NCBI GenBank assembly: GCA_039111635.1
Contig: JBCAQO010000008.1
Span: 2,728,001 to 2,792,000, forward strand
Source of the DNA: Heterobasidion occidentale
Lineage: Eukaryota > Basidiomycota > Agaricomycetes > Russulales > Bondarzewiaceae
Reading direction: 5' to 3'
Length of the DNA stretch: 64,000 nt
Under the pieces are notes generated by a model. It was not told the origin of the DNA. It ran no database searches and worked only from the letters and a program-made list of their open reading frames with translations. Below, one piece after another: positions 48,533-61,518 of the stretch. The stretch's first letter is position 1, and every line of letters starts with the position of its first letter. The position numbers and the translations under genes were made by a program.

Positions 48533-51500
48533 ATGCAAAACCACGACACCTCTCAGCGCTGGTTAGTGTTCTCTTCTACCAGCTCAAAGTAATAGTATTG
48601 ACGGTCATTGCATCCTACAGGGACACTGGGCCAGATCGGTACAACTCGCCTCCTCCTGCATATATTGATTCAGAGCACGAGGCGAGGCCTTGCAAATGTT
48701 CGAGGAGGGGGAGGAATCTGGTCGTGTGCATTGATGGCACCCTGAATGAGTTTGGTCCAAAGGTGTTCCTGATTCCTTGATAACGAGTTCAAATTCTTCT
48801 CAATGCTTTTTTATCAGAACACCAATGTGATCGCTCTGCATGGTGATCTTGTCAAGGACGAAGACCAGATAACGTTCTATAGTAGCGGGATTGGAGCAAG
48901 CATTCAACCGCCGTGGCGGCCAGTCAGCTTTTTGAAGTTTGTCGACCCAAAACTTGACTCCGCTTTTGCTTGGTAATGAACATTTATCTACGTGTTTTTT
49001 TGTTCATCTCTCATCCTTGATCTGTATGCATAGTAACGTCGAAAAGATCGTCATCAAAGCATATCGCTGGCTCGCGGACAATCATAGTGAAGGCGATCAG
49101 ATCTTTTTATTTGGTAACTGGACATCATACTGTGACGTTTTTTAACCAACACATGTTTCATAGGATTCTCTCGGGGAGCCTACCAAGTCCGCATTTTGTC
49201 CGCAATGATTCACAAGGTAACGAGTCCATATCAGTCCACCGCTAGTCAGTCGACCGACGTCCACGCATCAGGTTGGGCTTATCCCAAGATGTGACGAAGA
49301 AGGAGCTTGGCGGTTTGTTCCCTTTGGTTATGCTCCTCCCTTCAAATGCCTAACTTTGTCAATAGTGCCTACAAATCTTATGTTGATTCCAGCCCGGACG
49401 GTTCGGAACCTGGTGGTGCTAGAGAATTCAAGGAAAAGTTCTCCAGCAAGGAAGTCCAGGTGCATTTTGTGGGTGCTTGGTGCGTAACATACGTTTTTGA
49501 AGCTATATATCTATTGAAACGTGAGCGTTAAAGGGATACCGTGTCTTCAGTGGGGGTCGGGCGAGGTAGGGTCCACCCTGGGACAACTGAGGGAATGCAA
49601 CATGTTTGCTTTTTCCGTCATGCTCTTGCGCTTGACGAGCTTCGCGTCAAGTTCCTACCCGAATATGCATGGGGCGGAGTGGCGCGACTCGATGGGCTGG
49701 ACGATTCAGATAACACAGTATCAACTTCTGCGAGTCCTCATACCAAAGAAGTTTGGTTCGCCGGCAGACATTCTGATGTGTAAGTGATCAATTTGATGTG
49801 CCGCCGTTGATGTCGATTGACTTGAAAACAGAGGGGGCGGGAGCAATAATAAGGATCTCAGCATCTTTCCTTTGCGATGGATGTCTCGAGAAGCCCAGCA
49901 GGCCGGACTTCGATTTCAAGCCTCAGGGAACGTAGCAATAACCGATAGGCTTCGCTTCGTCAACGAATCGCTCGCTTGGTGGAAGGTTTGCGAGTATCTA
50001 CCATTCCAACGGCTGATATATGGAGATACGAGCAGCACGACATACTCGTGAGTCTTGCTATTTCATGTTTCCGTCGACAGTCGCTCATATACTCTGCCTA
50101 TAGCTGGCATCGTGCCGCTGGACGACAAATTCAACCTGGCCAAAAGATCCATGCATCGGTATTTTTTTTATCGGACTCATACAAACCGCGAGCAGTTCTT
50201 CCAATAAATTCTCCTTCGCTGAGCGAATGGGAGGATCTGATCCCATCTCTAAACAAGGCGTCGTGGTCTTGTTCTCTCGAAGGCTGGTCCTCGTGGGTGG
50301 AATCAGACCTCTATGATATCTCAAGGGCAATCATCAAGGGCTTTGAGAGCCTCCCTGAGGATGCTTCCTTGGTGTCACGACAACTGAAACAATTAATAGC
50401 CTTCGGTGCGTGCAAAGAACACATGCGCCTCAAATGAATGCTCAATTGATATATCGTGATCTACCCAGATGAAGGAATCAAAGCTCTTTGCGAAGTGCCA
50501 GAAGCTATCGGCTCCTTATCTTATGCGTGGGAGAATCTGCGCGAATCAGAAACGGCATTCAAGACAGCACAAGACGCTATCAGAACTGCGCTGAAGAAGA
50601 TGGGAAAGATCGTTGACATAGCTGGACGATACGCGGCGCAACTTTCGGGAGTGACATCGCTTGCGACTTCTCCCGATGGGACCCTCACTGTCTCGGGATC
50701 CATGGATAACACCCTTAAAATCTGGAATACATCCTCTAGCCGATGTCCCATGAGGCACTCGGCTCCGATCGCCTCTGTTGCATTTTCACCCAACGGGAAA
50801 AGGATTGCTTCCGGCTCCTGGGATCACACCGTAATCATCTGGGATGCCTTCACTGGCGAAATGGTCGGAAAGCCATACAAAGGACACAAGCACCGGGTCA
50901 CTTGCGTCGCATTCATGCCAGATTCAAAATGCGTGGCTTCGGCTTCCCTCGATCGAACCGTACAACTGTGGGACACGGAAAAGAGAGAAGTAGTGTGGAC
51001 GATTAATCAAGCTACTTTCATCCATTATGTCACGTCTTCGCCGGATGGACGACGCATTTTTGGAGCTTCTTTGGATCAAACGGTCCGCGTATGGGACGCG
51101 GCGACAGGTGTTCCCATAGGCCAGCCATTCAAGGGACATACAGGCTCTGTTATATGCGTCGCATTCTCGTCTCTCGAGGATCGAGTGATATCGGGTTCTG
51201 TGGATGGAAGCATACGCATCTGGGACCCGGTAACTGGCCAATCTAGCAAAACATTCCTAGGACATGGCGGTGCAGTCACTTCAGTCGCCTTTTCGCGTGA
51301 CGGGAAGCATATCGTCTCCGGCTCTGTAGATCAAACGATCCGCGTCTGGGAGACGGATTCTGGTGAGGCCGTCGGCTTTCCGTTCACAGGACACACGGGA
51401 TCCATCACTTCTGTCATCTTTTCGCCTAACGAGAGGGAAATCATCTCCAGTAGTATGGATGGGAGCATTAAATGGTGGCGGGCCTGCCCTTTCGTAGGAC

Positions 51501-52472
51501 ACCGAGGCAGTATCAACTCTATTGCGTTCTCGCCGGACGGCAAACGCATCGTCACAGGCTCAGACGACATGACGATCAGGGTTTGGGAAGCAGAGACTGG
51601 CGAAGCTGTTGGGAAGCCGTTCGAAGGACACACCAGCCCAGTCCTCTCGGTTGCATATTCACCATGCCAAGAGCATGTTGTTTCGGGCTCGGGTTCTAAT
51701 AATAGAGCGATCCGTGGTGACAGAACGGTCCGAATCTGGAACGTGGAGACCGGAGAAGCCGTTGGGAAGCCCTTGAAGGGGCACAAGGACGCTGTGAACT
51801 CTGTCGCATTTTCGCCAGATGGCGAGCGTGTGGCCTCGGGCTCAGACGACAGGACGATACGACTCTGGGACGTTAAAAGCGGCGAGGCCCTGGGCAAAGT
51901 ACTAACAGGGCATCAATCCGGCGTCTTCTCTGTCGCGTATTCGCTAAATGGAAAGCGCCTTCTTTCCGCGTCTTGGGATGGTAGCGTTCTAGCATGGGAT
52001 GCTGTCGGTGCTGAGACGAGCACTGTATCTGGAAAACCACTTTTTGGACGCGTAAACCAAGTTTCTTCCATCGCATATTCCCCAGATGGAATGCGCGTCG
52101 TTTTGGGATCTGAGAATGGAGTAGTCCATTTCTGGGACACTGAGACTGGTCACACTATTGGAAGGCCATTGGAAGGACACCGACTTTCTGCCACCTGTGT
52201 CGCATTCCCCCCAGACGGAACACGTGTGGTCTCAGGCTCAGAAGATCAAACAATCCAAGAATGGGATGCACTAACGGGTGGACCTATCGGGAAGCCGATG
52301 GACAGTCGCGGTGGAGATTCTTTCCATTGCAATCTCGCCTGATGGGAAACAGATGGTGTCGGGTTCTCAAACGGGCCATATCGAGGTCTGGGACGTTGTT
52401 GAGAGCGGGGAATCATTGTCCGCTGGATGGCGGCGGCGTTCTTTCTGCGTTAGAACCATTGATACTCGATAG
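48533..52472 (+). CDS. DUF2235 (Tle1-like lipase)-WD40 repeat protein, copy B
   Basis: Early exons (48533-48561, 48621-48762, 48818-48972 and several more) splice in phase into a DUF2235 domain. It has 'GRNLVVCIDGTLNEFG', nucleophile 'GFSRGAYQVRILSAMI', 'FFRHALALDELRVKFLPEY' and 'VWFAGRHSDVGGG', so Ser, His and Asp positions are present. A linker of about 200 residues with helices ('WVESDLYDISRAIIKGFESL') follows, then a 628-codon frame (to 52342) of WD40 repeats. The last repeat continues in another frame to 52472 ('ISPDGKQMVSGSQTGHIEVW'), implying one missing base near 52305. Roughly 1,050-1,100 residues, no signal peptide, no P-loop. The layout, an effector enzyme plus a highly regular repeat sensor, is that of fungal non-self recognition proteins; the role is inference. 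Confidence 0.82.
50660..52472 (+). repeat. array of 14 WD40-coding units of about 126-129 bp
   Basis: Each unit encodes a near-identical core such as 'SVAFSPDGKRIVSGSDD' followed by a 'TIRVWD'-like strand and 'GKPFEGHT'. Repeat 7 is shortened, repeat 9 carries an extra dozen residues and repeat 11 has an 'ASWDGSVLAWDA' variant. The same peculiarities occur at the same places in copy A. Confidence 0.85.
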
Positions 52473-52948
52473 TCTTTTGCACGATACGCTCAACGATGCG
52501 GGTCGATCGTGATAGTTGTTATGTACAGTATCCAGCTTACCTCGAGTCACCAGGAACGTAGCATTTACACTCCTGTGTTGACCTTGATGAGTGTCTGAGA
52601 ATACCGCTTGACTTGAGATAATGCCTACGAGTTTTGTACTGCTCCGAATCCATATCCGACATGGAAGAACAGTCCCAGATTATCAGTAGGATATAACGAG
52701 GAAAGGAGATCATACTTGTCGAAAGCGGCGATTACGACAAACCGTCTCAAAACATAAAGGTGCACGTTGGAGACAATGAAGTTATCATCCCGATCCCTAG
52801 AAGCTAGATGCTCTTGCAAGATGTTTAACCCTTAGTGAGCGATCGCGAGAAAAGCGAACAAAATAGATAAAATTACAGTAGCAATACAGGAGTACACCGC
52901 AGCCTCGGCCACGCCACAACCATCAACGACAGATGCGGATAGAGAAAC
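52473..52948. other. convergent intergenic region
   Basis: This is the 3' flank of DUF2235-WD40 copy B and of the H4 gene. No gene was seen. Confidence 0.45.
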
Positions 52949-53390
<442 letters not shown>

Positions 53391-53780
53391 TGTTTATAAG
53401 ATGGGTATTTGTTAGATTGAAGCTTGGATTTGCTTGCGTTGCGCGAGAGGCGGAGCGCGAGGGTGAAGGTAGACACGAAAGATGTGGTAGGCGGAAAGCA
53501 AGGACACGCGTGGGTTATAAGTACCTCAGCCGGCGGTGTGGCGCGAGGCCCTATTGTTGTGCTTGTTTGTGGCTGTCGTGGCGGGGTGGCTGTGCCGCGA
53601 CGCGCATAAGGTTCTGTTGATTGCTGCTCGTTGACTGCACGTGACCCGCGTCGCGTCGCGTTGGGCCCTAGATAAATACCGCGCGGGCCCGCGTCCTCGC
53701 TCTCTTCTCAACCACCACCACCCATCCCTCACTTTCAAAACCTTTTCACATTCTCCACTTCAGTTCAAGCCTCACCTCAA
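53391..53780. promoter_or_regulatory. bidirectional H4/H3 promoter
   Basis: 390 bp separate the two start codons. A TATA-like GATAAATA lies at 53671-53678, about 100 bp before the H3 ATG. On the other strand a TTATAA-type sequence lies at about 53515-53520, some 125 bp before the H4 ATG. A pyrimidine-rich leader precedes H3. Paired divergent histone genes share S-phase control in fungi; that is known for the arrangement and inferred here. Confidence 0.7.
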
Positions 53781-54406
<626 letters not shown>

Positions 54407-56100
54407 GCGTGCGCTTCCTGTTCGCTCGGCTGTGTATATTGTGTGGGACGTCATTGGGGTGTACGCGGTAGCGTTGTATTCGACTGTACTATCTTAATTA
54501 TTTTTTCTCTTCATCTCTTTGAGCCTTCAAAGTAGTATGCGATCTATGATTCTTGGTGAATTATGTGCCGGTATACGAATGTATGATACTGCAAGACAGG
54601 AGAAAAAGATAGTCGTCCTTGATAATGGGGATCAGCAAGTCAAAGTAAGAGCAGTGCGCGATGAAGACATGGCCCCTAAGGCCTAATCACCTTCATCTCT
54701 GATGGTCAACAACCGTCATCCAGCTAGATCATAGGCGCTCGTGATCTCCAGATCAGAAATGATTAACATATACTCGGCTATAAAGAGATGTCTGGTTGCC
54801 TCGCTAAGAGGCTGGTCAATGCGTTGTGCTTGGAGACACGTCTTGTTCGAGTTTCCGCACATGAGATTCCGGTCCGCTGACGTCGATGACTCGTACGATG
54901 ACGCACCGTTCTGCGACAGGCTTACACCCGAGACATTTATCCAAGCGCGCCGAGCCAGATTCCGCCGAAGCCTGCACCCGTGCGCTTGTACGATGAGTGG
55001 GTCTGCGCGCCTACAAGCACCTCCTGACGTGCAGCCTCCTCGTTTTGCCCCACGCTGACGGCTGACAGACCTTCATGACCAACAACGGAACGCATGGGCT
55101 GCTCCAATTCCAAGCAGACTCTGACAGATCTGACGCCAGCTGCGAACAAATGATACAGGTGAGACTTTGGAGTTCTCAGCTGCCCGCCGAAACAGACTGA
55201 AAAAGTAGAAGAGAAGCCATTGATGTACCCCAGATGAACTGAGAGACTTCTGCATGCATGAATCCTTGCCTTGGAGCTAGACGAGTTGAGGCCGCGGCAA
55301 ACTATATCAGGAGTTTGGAGGACCGAAAATCTCCCAGACTCTCTGCCCAGACACCGAGCCATCGCATTTGGCTCTGGGACCGGACGCCGAGAAGGTTTGC
55401 TGGGCTGCGGAAGGCGCGCTCCTGCTGCGGACGACAATGACAAGCAGGTCAGCTGAGGCATCGTGCGCAGGCCTGCAATAAATGCGATGCCAGTGATAGT
55501 GGGCGACGAGCGAATGCGCAACGAGCCCAGGGTGAGCCACATTTATGTGTGATGACCCAACGGTGAAGGAAACAGAAGAACCCGTCCAAGACAGCCAAGG
55601 TGTGCTGAGCTGACACGCTGACTCCACCGGCATGACGCAGTGTAAGCAGACGGAAGCAAGCCCGACCAATCGGCTCTTTCGGCTTCTGGTTGATGTAAGA
55701 AAAGCACCGGATTTGCAGAGATTTACGGACGAAAGGGGCAGTTGGTTACCAAAAGCGGACGGCGGCAGAAGGCGGCCAGCCGGGATCGGAAGGCGGAGAG
55801 ATGGCTCGGCACTGGGCTGGCGACCACGATGACCACCGGCTACCTGCTCAGCACTTGTTTCCTCCTCTTCCTCTCTCCGCATCCTCCATCTTAAAATCTC
55901 CTTACAGACTCATAGCTGTGCAGGTCCGCAGCGTTCCCATTCCTGCACCGCCTCTCTCTCTCCTTTTCTATTCAATAAGTACTCTCTCATAATAGCATCT
56001 CCCCCTGATCTCTCCTACACCTTCCATCACCACCACACCACTACGACTACCACACTCTATCCTCCCCCCTTAGAATAACCCCCCTCGTATCCTCCTACTG
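54407..56100. other. 1.7-kb intergenic region
   Basis: A minus-strand 201-codon frame (54937-55542) and a plus-strand 105-codon frame overlap one another. Neither has motifs or typical codon bias, so both are treated as chance. The right end (about 55900-56100) is strongly pyrimidine-rich on the plus strand, as in many fungal promoters and leaders, and probably serves the protease gene. Confidence 0.4.
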
Positions 56101-58049
56101 ATGCGATTCGACTCACTCCCCCTTGCTCTCACCCTTCTCATCGGCGCCCATGACGCACTTGCAGCCCCTCGGGCGCCCCGCGCGCTCCACGTTCCTCTTG
56201 TCCGCCGCGCCGCTGCCGAGCGCACCGCAGAAGAGTGGGGCCTCTGGGCAAAAGAGCAGAAGAATGTCCTCGAAGGAAAATACAGCGGCGACGCCGCACG
56301 AAAGCGCGCCGAGGGCATGAATCTGTGCGTCCCCTGTCTGCTGCTGGCCCCCTATTTCCCGAATGAAGCAGGCTAACGACGACTCAATCTACGCAGCATC
56401 GTTAACCAGAATGCAGACTCGAGGTGCGTTCTACCCCTTACCCCTTTTATTTTATCCCTATCTTTGTTTGGTTCGCTCTGCGGCTGACTCCGGCTCCCGC
56501 CTTTCCGCAGCTACTACGGCTCGCTCGCCATCGGTACACCTGCTACTGCGTACAATGTCATCCTTGACACCGGCTCCTCCGACCTCTGGCTGGCCGACTC
56601 GGCGTGCACCACCGGTTGCGACCAGATCACAACATTCAACCCGGACAGCTCATCCTCATTCAAGAACCTGTCCACCGCATTCTCGATCACGTACGGGAGC
56701 GGTCAGGCTGCCGGCGTGCTCGGAACAGACGTCGTGCAGATGGCCGGTTTCGAGGTGAACGAGCAGGTGTTCGGTGCGTGTCGCGTCGTGGGCTTGCTTC
56801 TTAGCCCCTCGCTTCGTTAGCGGTGTGAAAGCGCGTGCTGACTGTCATTCTTTTGTTTTACCTGTCTGCGCGCTTCCTTCGTTTTGTTTCTGCTTCTGCG
56901 ATTTCTATCATCTTTTATCGTGAATGCGTAGGTGTATGTAGCGTCGTCTCCTCTGGTCTTCTCAACGAGCCCGTGTCTGGTCTGCTCGGCCTCGCGTGGC
57001 AATCGATAGCATCGTCTGGCGCGACACCTTTTTGGGAGAATCTCTACCAGAACAACGCTTGGGATCAGCCCCTCATGGCTTTCCAGCTGACGCGGTATCA
57101 GAACGACAGCCGCGCGGCTGCCCTTGAGCCCGGAGGAACGTTCACAATGGGTATGTCTTCCTCCGCCCCTCGCGCTTGCGTATATTTTGACAGACGCTGA
57201 CTCCAACCTGCACTGTGTGACGTGCAGGTAATGTCAACTCGTCTCTTTACACCGGCGACATCGACTTCCAAGACATTCCGACGAGCACCCCGACGTACTG
57301 GACGTTGCCGCTGAAGACCTTGACCGTAAACGGCAACTCAATAACACTCGCCTCTGGCTCGTCGTCGTACGCTGCGATCGACACCGGCACGACTTTGATT
57401 GGCGGCCCGACAGACCAAGTCGCCGCGATCTTCGCGCAGATTCCCAACTCGGCTGCTGGGACAGGGAATTATCAGGGGTATTACTTGTATCGTGCGTATC
57501 CTCTCGCGTTCTGTAAATCGCACATATCGATCTGACAATCGTGATTTCTCAATGCGGTCTGCAGCATGCGATACGACGGTGTCTGTCACCCTGTCGTTTG
57601 GAGGCAAGGACTGGTCAATCAGTCCCGCCGACTTCCAATTGGCACAGGTCTCTAGCAGTCAGTGCCTCGGCGCCTTCTTCGAGTTCTCTAGCTCGAGCTC
57701 CGCGCCGTCTTGGATCATCGGTGACACGTTCCTCGTACGTATCCCCATCATATCCTCGTCTCTCTCATCTCTTATCTATTTGTTTCTTCTTGCGCAGAAA
57801 AATGTGTACTCCGTATTCCGCGCGTCCCCTGCCTCGATCGGCTTTGCCGCGCTCTCCGAGACCGCCGTCGCGATGAACGGTGCCTCGGGTACTGTACCCT
57901 CGCCCACGATTGGCTCTGTTTCAGCGAGCGTCACGGGGTCTGGGCGGTCTGCGAGCGCCGGGCAGTCGATCGTGATGGAGCGCGGAGCGCGGGCGGCGGT
58001 GTTGTTGTCGGCGCTGATGAGCGCAGCGGTGGGTGTGCTCGTGTTGTGA
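56101..58049 (+). CDS. secreted or cell-surface pepsin-type aspartic protease (A1 family), probably GPI-anchored
   Basis: Seven exons (56101-56324, 56397-56423, 56511-56773, 56932-57150, 57228-57491, 57565-57734, 57798-58049) join in phase to 472 residues. A signal peptide ('LPLALTLLIGAHDALA') and a propeptide with a dibasic site ('LVRR') come first. The two catalytic aspartates are in 'VILDTGSSDLWLAD' and 'AAIDTGTTLIGG'. The flap contains 'ITYGSGQAAGVLGTD', and the last core block is 'SWIIGDTFLKNVYSVFR'. The C-terminus is a Ser/Gly-rich stretch followed by a hydrophobic tail ('AAVLLSALMSAAVGVLVL'), typical of GPI attachment. It likely cleaves proteins at the cell surface or wall. The gene is intact. 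Confidence 0.93.
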
Positions 58050-58777
58050 TCTGTTTAGGTCGACGCTTGGTTATTTGGAGGTTGAAGCTCTCTGAAAGAC
58101 GGATTCTCAGCCGGTGCGAACGGTGTACGAAGCAATCAAACCATCCCATCAATCAAATTGACCCCGAGAAATACTTGAACAACTTGAGGTGAAGCAGAGG
58201 AGAGAGCAGCTGTAGCATACTATTCCGAGATACTTACTCACGAGGTTTCATGTTTTCTGATTCATCGCCTTTTTTTTTCACTGCATCTCCCTCATCATCA
58301 CGCATTCACACTCAGCATCATACTTGGCTTTCCATCTGCTTTTTTCTTCTCACGTGCATTATTCCACATCAGCATCTACCTCAGGCTCGCACTCACGCTC
58401 CTTTCACTACACGTTACGTAGGGTCATTTAATGAACTGGACTCTCTCGAGGTTTGCCAGGTACGATAGGGTACGATGGACAGAATATCTCCATTTTCTTG
58501 AATGTATCTACTAGATTTGACAACAGAGCTTTGTCTGCTCACCTCATGGATGTGGATGACTTTGAGCTCCGACGGAGGTTTTGACTTCCGCGATGTTTGC
58601 TGAGATAGCCGTGAGCCCTGTTGACTTTCCACCGTTCCCCGGTATGATCGCGTCCGACCGCGCGCGCTGCAGTCAGCTTGCTCATCGTTCGATGCGACAT
58701 CAACGCCCCGGGGCCACTCAGCTCATCTCGTATAGCGCTGAATCTAGCCAGCCAACCAGCCAGCCGCTATCAGCACG
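58050..58777. other. intergenic region before rhomboid copy 2
   Basis: No gene recognised. The short frame at 58581-58907 overlaps the first rhomboid exon in another frame. Confidence 0.4.
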
Positions 58778-60726
58778 ATGCTTGGATGGACGTCACGACT
58801 GCGCTTTGCTAGCGTCTCAGGCTGCGCACCGTCACGGCACTGGGCGCAGTCGCTGCTCCTCGTCTGCAGACCGACTTTGGAACATTCGTTTCCTAATGGC
58901 CAATTGACTCGCGTCGGGAGACATGTCAGCGTCGGAAAGCGTAGTCTCGGGACTGACAGGAGTGGGAGGGTGAATTTGATGCCGCCTATGGCGTCGTTTC
59001 GCGAGCAGGTCGCGCGGGGTGCCCGTGTGAAGCCGTTTTCGGAGCGTATAGATCGCGCTGGGTTGATCTCTGGGATCGTTGTGAGTCTTCTGCTCTCCTC
59101 TTACCAGTCTCTCTGGAAGACTAGGGCTGTGGTGGATCGTTGCCAGACCTCGCCTTCACCCCGAACCAAACTGTCCCTCTGACCACGCTATACTTATCAG
59201 CACTCTGCATGGTATTCCAGGTTGCTTTTGTTGTACCTCCCGTGATATATGGAATTGCTAGCCTGCTCACGATGACGGACACCGTGAGGGTGAAAGTTGG
59301 TGTTGCGTGGGATTCACGCACAAAATCTAGTCAGCCGCGCCAGACCAACGAGATGCTACGCAACGTTTATGCTTTTCACAAGTCGAATGTGGTGAGTCCC
59401 TTCTGGCTTCCTCGCCGTGATTCATACTTCTCATGTCGATCGGTGTGTACAGCCGTGGATGCGACTCAACCAAAAAATCAAAGAGAAAGATATGGCCAAA
59501 CCCCGAATCTGGAGGAAAATAATTGCTCTCGCATACTTGCATGTCATGCGGAAATATTACCGCTCCGCAGAGGGTGCCAAGGTTTGCCTCAAAATCTGCG
59601 CCGCCAATGTGTTCGTCTGGTTGTTGTGGAAGGTGCCGTTGGCGCGACCGCTCGTAACGCGCTGTTTCACACACGATCCGCTCAAGAAATCGCGCTATAC
59701 ACTTATCACGAGCATGTTCAGGTATATAATTCACTCGTCACCGCGTGAGGACCGGTGGTTCAATGCACATTCTCTTGCCCTACTTTTGAAGTCATAGGTC
59801 GTTTGTGCATCTAGTGGCTAGTTGTGCAGCTTTGCCATGCTTTGGTATGGGAATTGGTGACATATCCGCCTACGACGGCTTATCATATGCATTTTTTGTC
59901 AGGGGCTGCTACCGCAAGTTGGATGAGCAGGCAGCAAGATCACCTTTCCAACAGGGGGGCCCCGGAAGCAACATCCAAATATCACCTTCTTGCTTTCATT
60001 TTAACAGGTACCTCCATTGTTCCCGTATGTGTCACTCCACTGACTCGCCGATTGCCCAAAGCCGCTCTCGTATCCAACGTCGTTTCGAAGACCATGTTTC
60101 TGACGCTAGGCTGGAGCCGTCTTATGAGTGGCCGGACGCCCTCTCAGCTTCATGCAATGCTGCCCGATGGGCTTGCCCATGGCTCGTGGCTCTCATCGCT
60201 CCGATTTCGAATATCCAGGTTCTTTGCACCAGCTCCCAGGGGACAGTTCAAAGATATGCCTGGCCCTGTTTCGTTTGGCACGTCTGGCTCCATCTATGCT
60301 CTCGCGACAGTGACGGCGTTCGCATACCCTGATCTACGAGCCTCGTTCAACTGGATGCCAGGTCTGAGCATTGGAGTGCAGCACGGCCTCAGCGGAGCCT
60401 TGCTCCTTGATGCGATAGGCGTGTTTTACGGATGGAGGTGCGTCTTATATCACGAATCTTTCGCCCACATTGCAAAGCAAAACTCCATCACTGAACTCTT
60501 ACAAACCCTCACGAACAGACGATTCGATCATTGGGCGCATATTGGCGGCGCGACATTCGGTGGACTATATTATGTGTATGGCGCAGAGCTGTGGAATGGT
60601 CTAAGGCGAAAGCTCGGACCTTTGTGGCTATATCACCTTATGGGGGATGTGTATCTCGCATTGCTCAAGGATGGTCTGTCGAGGAAGGATGAGAGCTCTA
60701 GATCACGCAAGTCGGGGCAATCATAG
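58778..60726 (+). CDS. rhomboid family intramembrane serine protease, copy 2 (mitochondrial PARL/Pcp1-like)
   Basis: Seven exons (58778-59080, 59221-59391, 59453-59721, 59798-59844, 59903-60007, 60062-60437, 60519-60726) join in phase to 492 residues. The start gives a basic N-terminus without acidic residues, as in mitochondrial presequences. The catalytic Ser is in 'GTSGSIYALATVTAF' and the His in 'FDHWAHIGGATFGGLYYVYG'. The second-helix motif is 'FVHLVAS', with the His present and the oxyanion Asn replaced by Ser, as in copy 1. The loop before it lacks the Ser-His seen in copy 3. Exon lengths 171, 47, 105 and 376 are shared with copy 1, so the two descend from one spliced ancestor. It presumably processes inner-membrane proteins. 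Confidence 0.9.
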
Positions 60727-61125
60727 TTCCTCTCATCAGTGGCCGTATGTCTTGATTTTGCCTTCTTATAGCTGTTTTGATGTCCAAATTCGACCAACAC
60801 TCAGTTTCCGCCATCTGTACTGCATGCTTCTGTCAATTCTTGTTTCTATCGACATATCAGGTATTGTTCGGAATGCACACCGATCCCGTGCGTTTTATCC
60901 TTACAATATACCCCTTGCATTTGTAGCACCCATCTTCGTGCAGTAATCAGAGCATTCAATAAATCATGCTCATTTCATCGACTATTTATTCGTACATGAC
61001 CGGACTGGCGTGACGCTCTCAAAAAGCGAAGATGAGGATAGCCTGGGTTGGAATATATGAGTATATGTACTAGACGTTTCCATTCGAAGTTTGACTCACT
61101 TGAGAGAACATTCAGACAGCGAAAA
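60727..61125. other. convergent intergenic region
   Basis: 3' flanks of rhomboid copy 2 and the small secreted protein. No gene seen. Confidence 0.45.
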
Positions 61126-61518
61126 TCAAGGGGTCGGCGCAAAAAGAGCAACGGTAGCACACGTGGCGGAGCACCTTGAATGTCCGATGAGACCCATCGA
61201 CGAAGGCAAAGCAAGAGAGCCCTCACGTTCCTAGCGCGGCGTTGCAGGCCAGGATGGTCGCAGGCGCCGCGACGGCGGCAACTACAGTCCCGAACTGGAA
61301 CCCGGCGGCTGCGTAGCACGCAACCGCCATAGTGTTGCAACCTGATATTGCGCCCAGCGGAGCAGAGGGAGAGGACAGCAGTCAAACATCGCAGTGACCT
61401 GTGAATCAACACGGGAAAACATACCAGTCTGGCAGAGTCCGTATGCGATAGGCCCCCCGGCCACAAGTGGGATGACAGAGAGCAGGGAGAGAGCAGCGAG
61501 GGATGTGATGCGGACCAT
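61126..61518 (-). CDS. 85-residue small secreted cysteine-containing protein
   Basis: Three exons (61518-61425, 61341-61227, 61174-61126) join in phase to 85 residues. The first 20 residues form a clear signal peptide ('ITSLAALSLLSVIPLVAGG'). The mature part has six cysteines in a hydrophobic, Ala-rich context: 'GPIAYGLCQTGCNTMAVACY', then 'ACNAALGTCSATCATVALFA'. I recall basidiomycete proteins with the same pattern annotated as zygote-specific-like, but that name implies no known function. It could be a small effector-like or wall protein. All exons are short, and the last carries only 16 codons. Confidence 0.78.

Noticed and set aside
44824..52180. Many antisense frames within the WD40 arrays, up to 240 codons
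   Set aside because: Periodic antisense shadows of the repeat units; their repetition follows the WD40 period.
54937..55542. 201-codon minus-strand frame upstream of the protease
   Set aside because: Mixed composition, overlaps plus-strand frames of equal quality, no domain and no exon partners.
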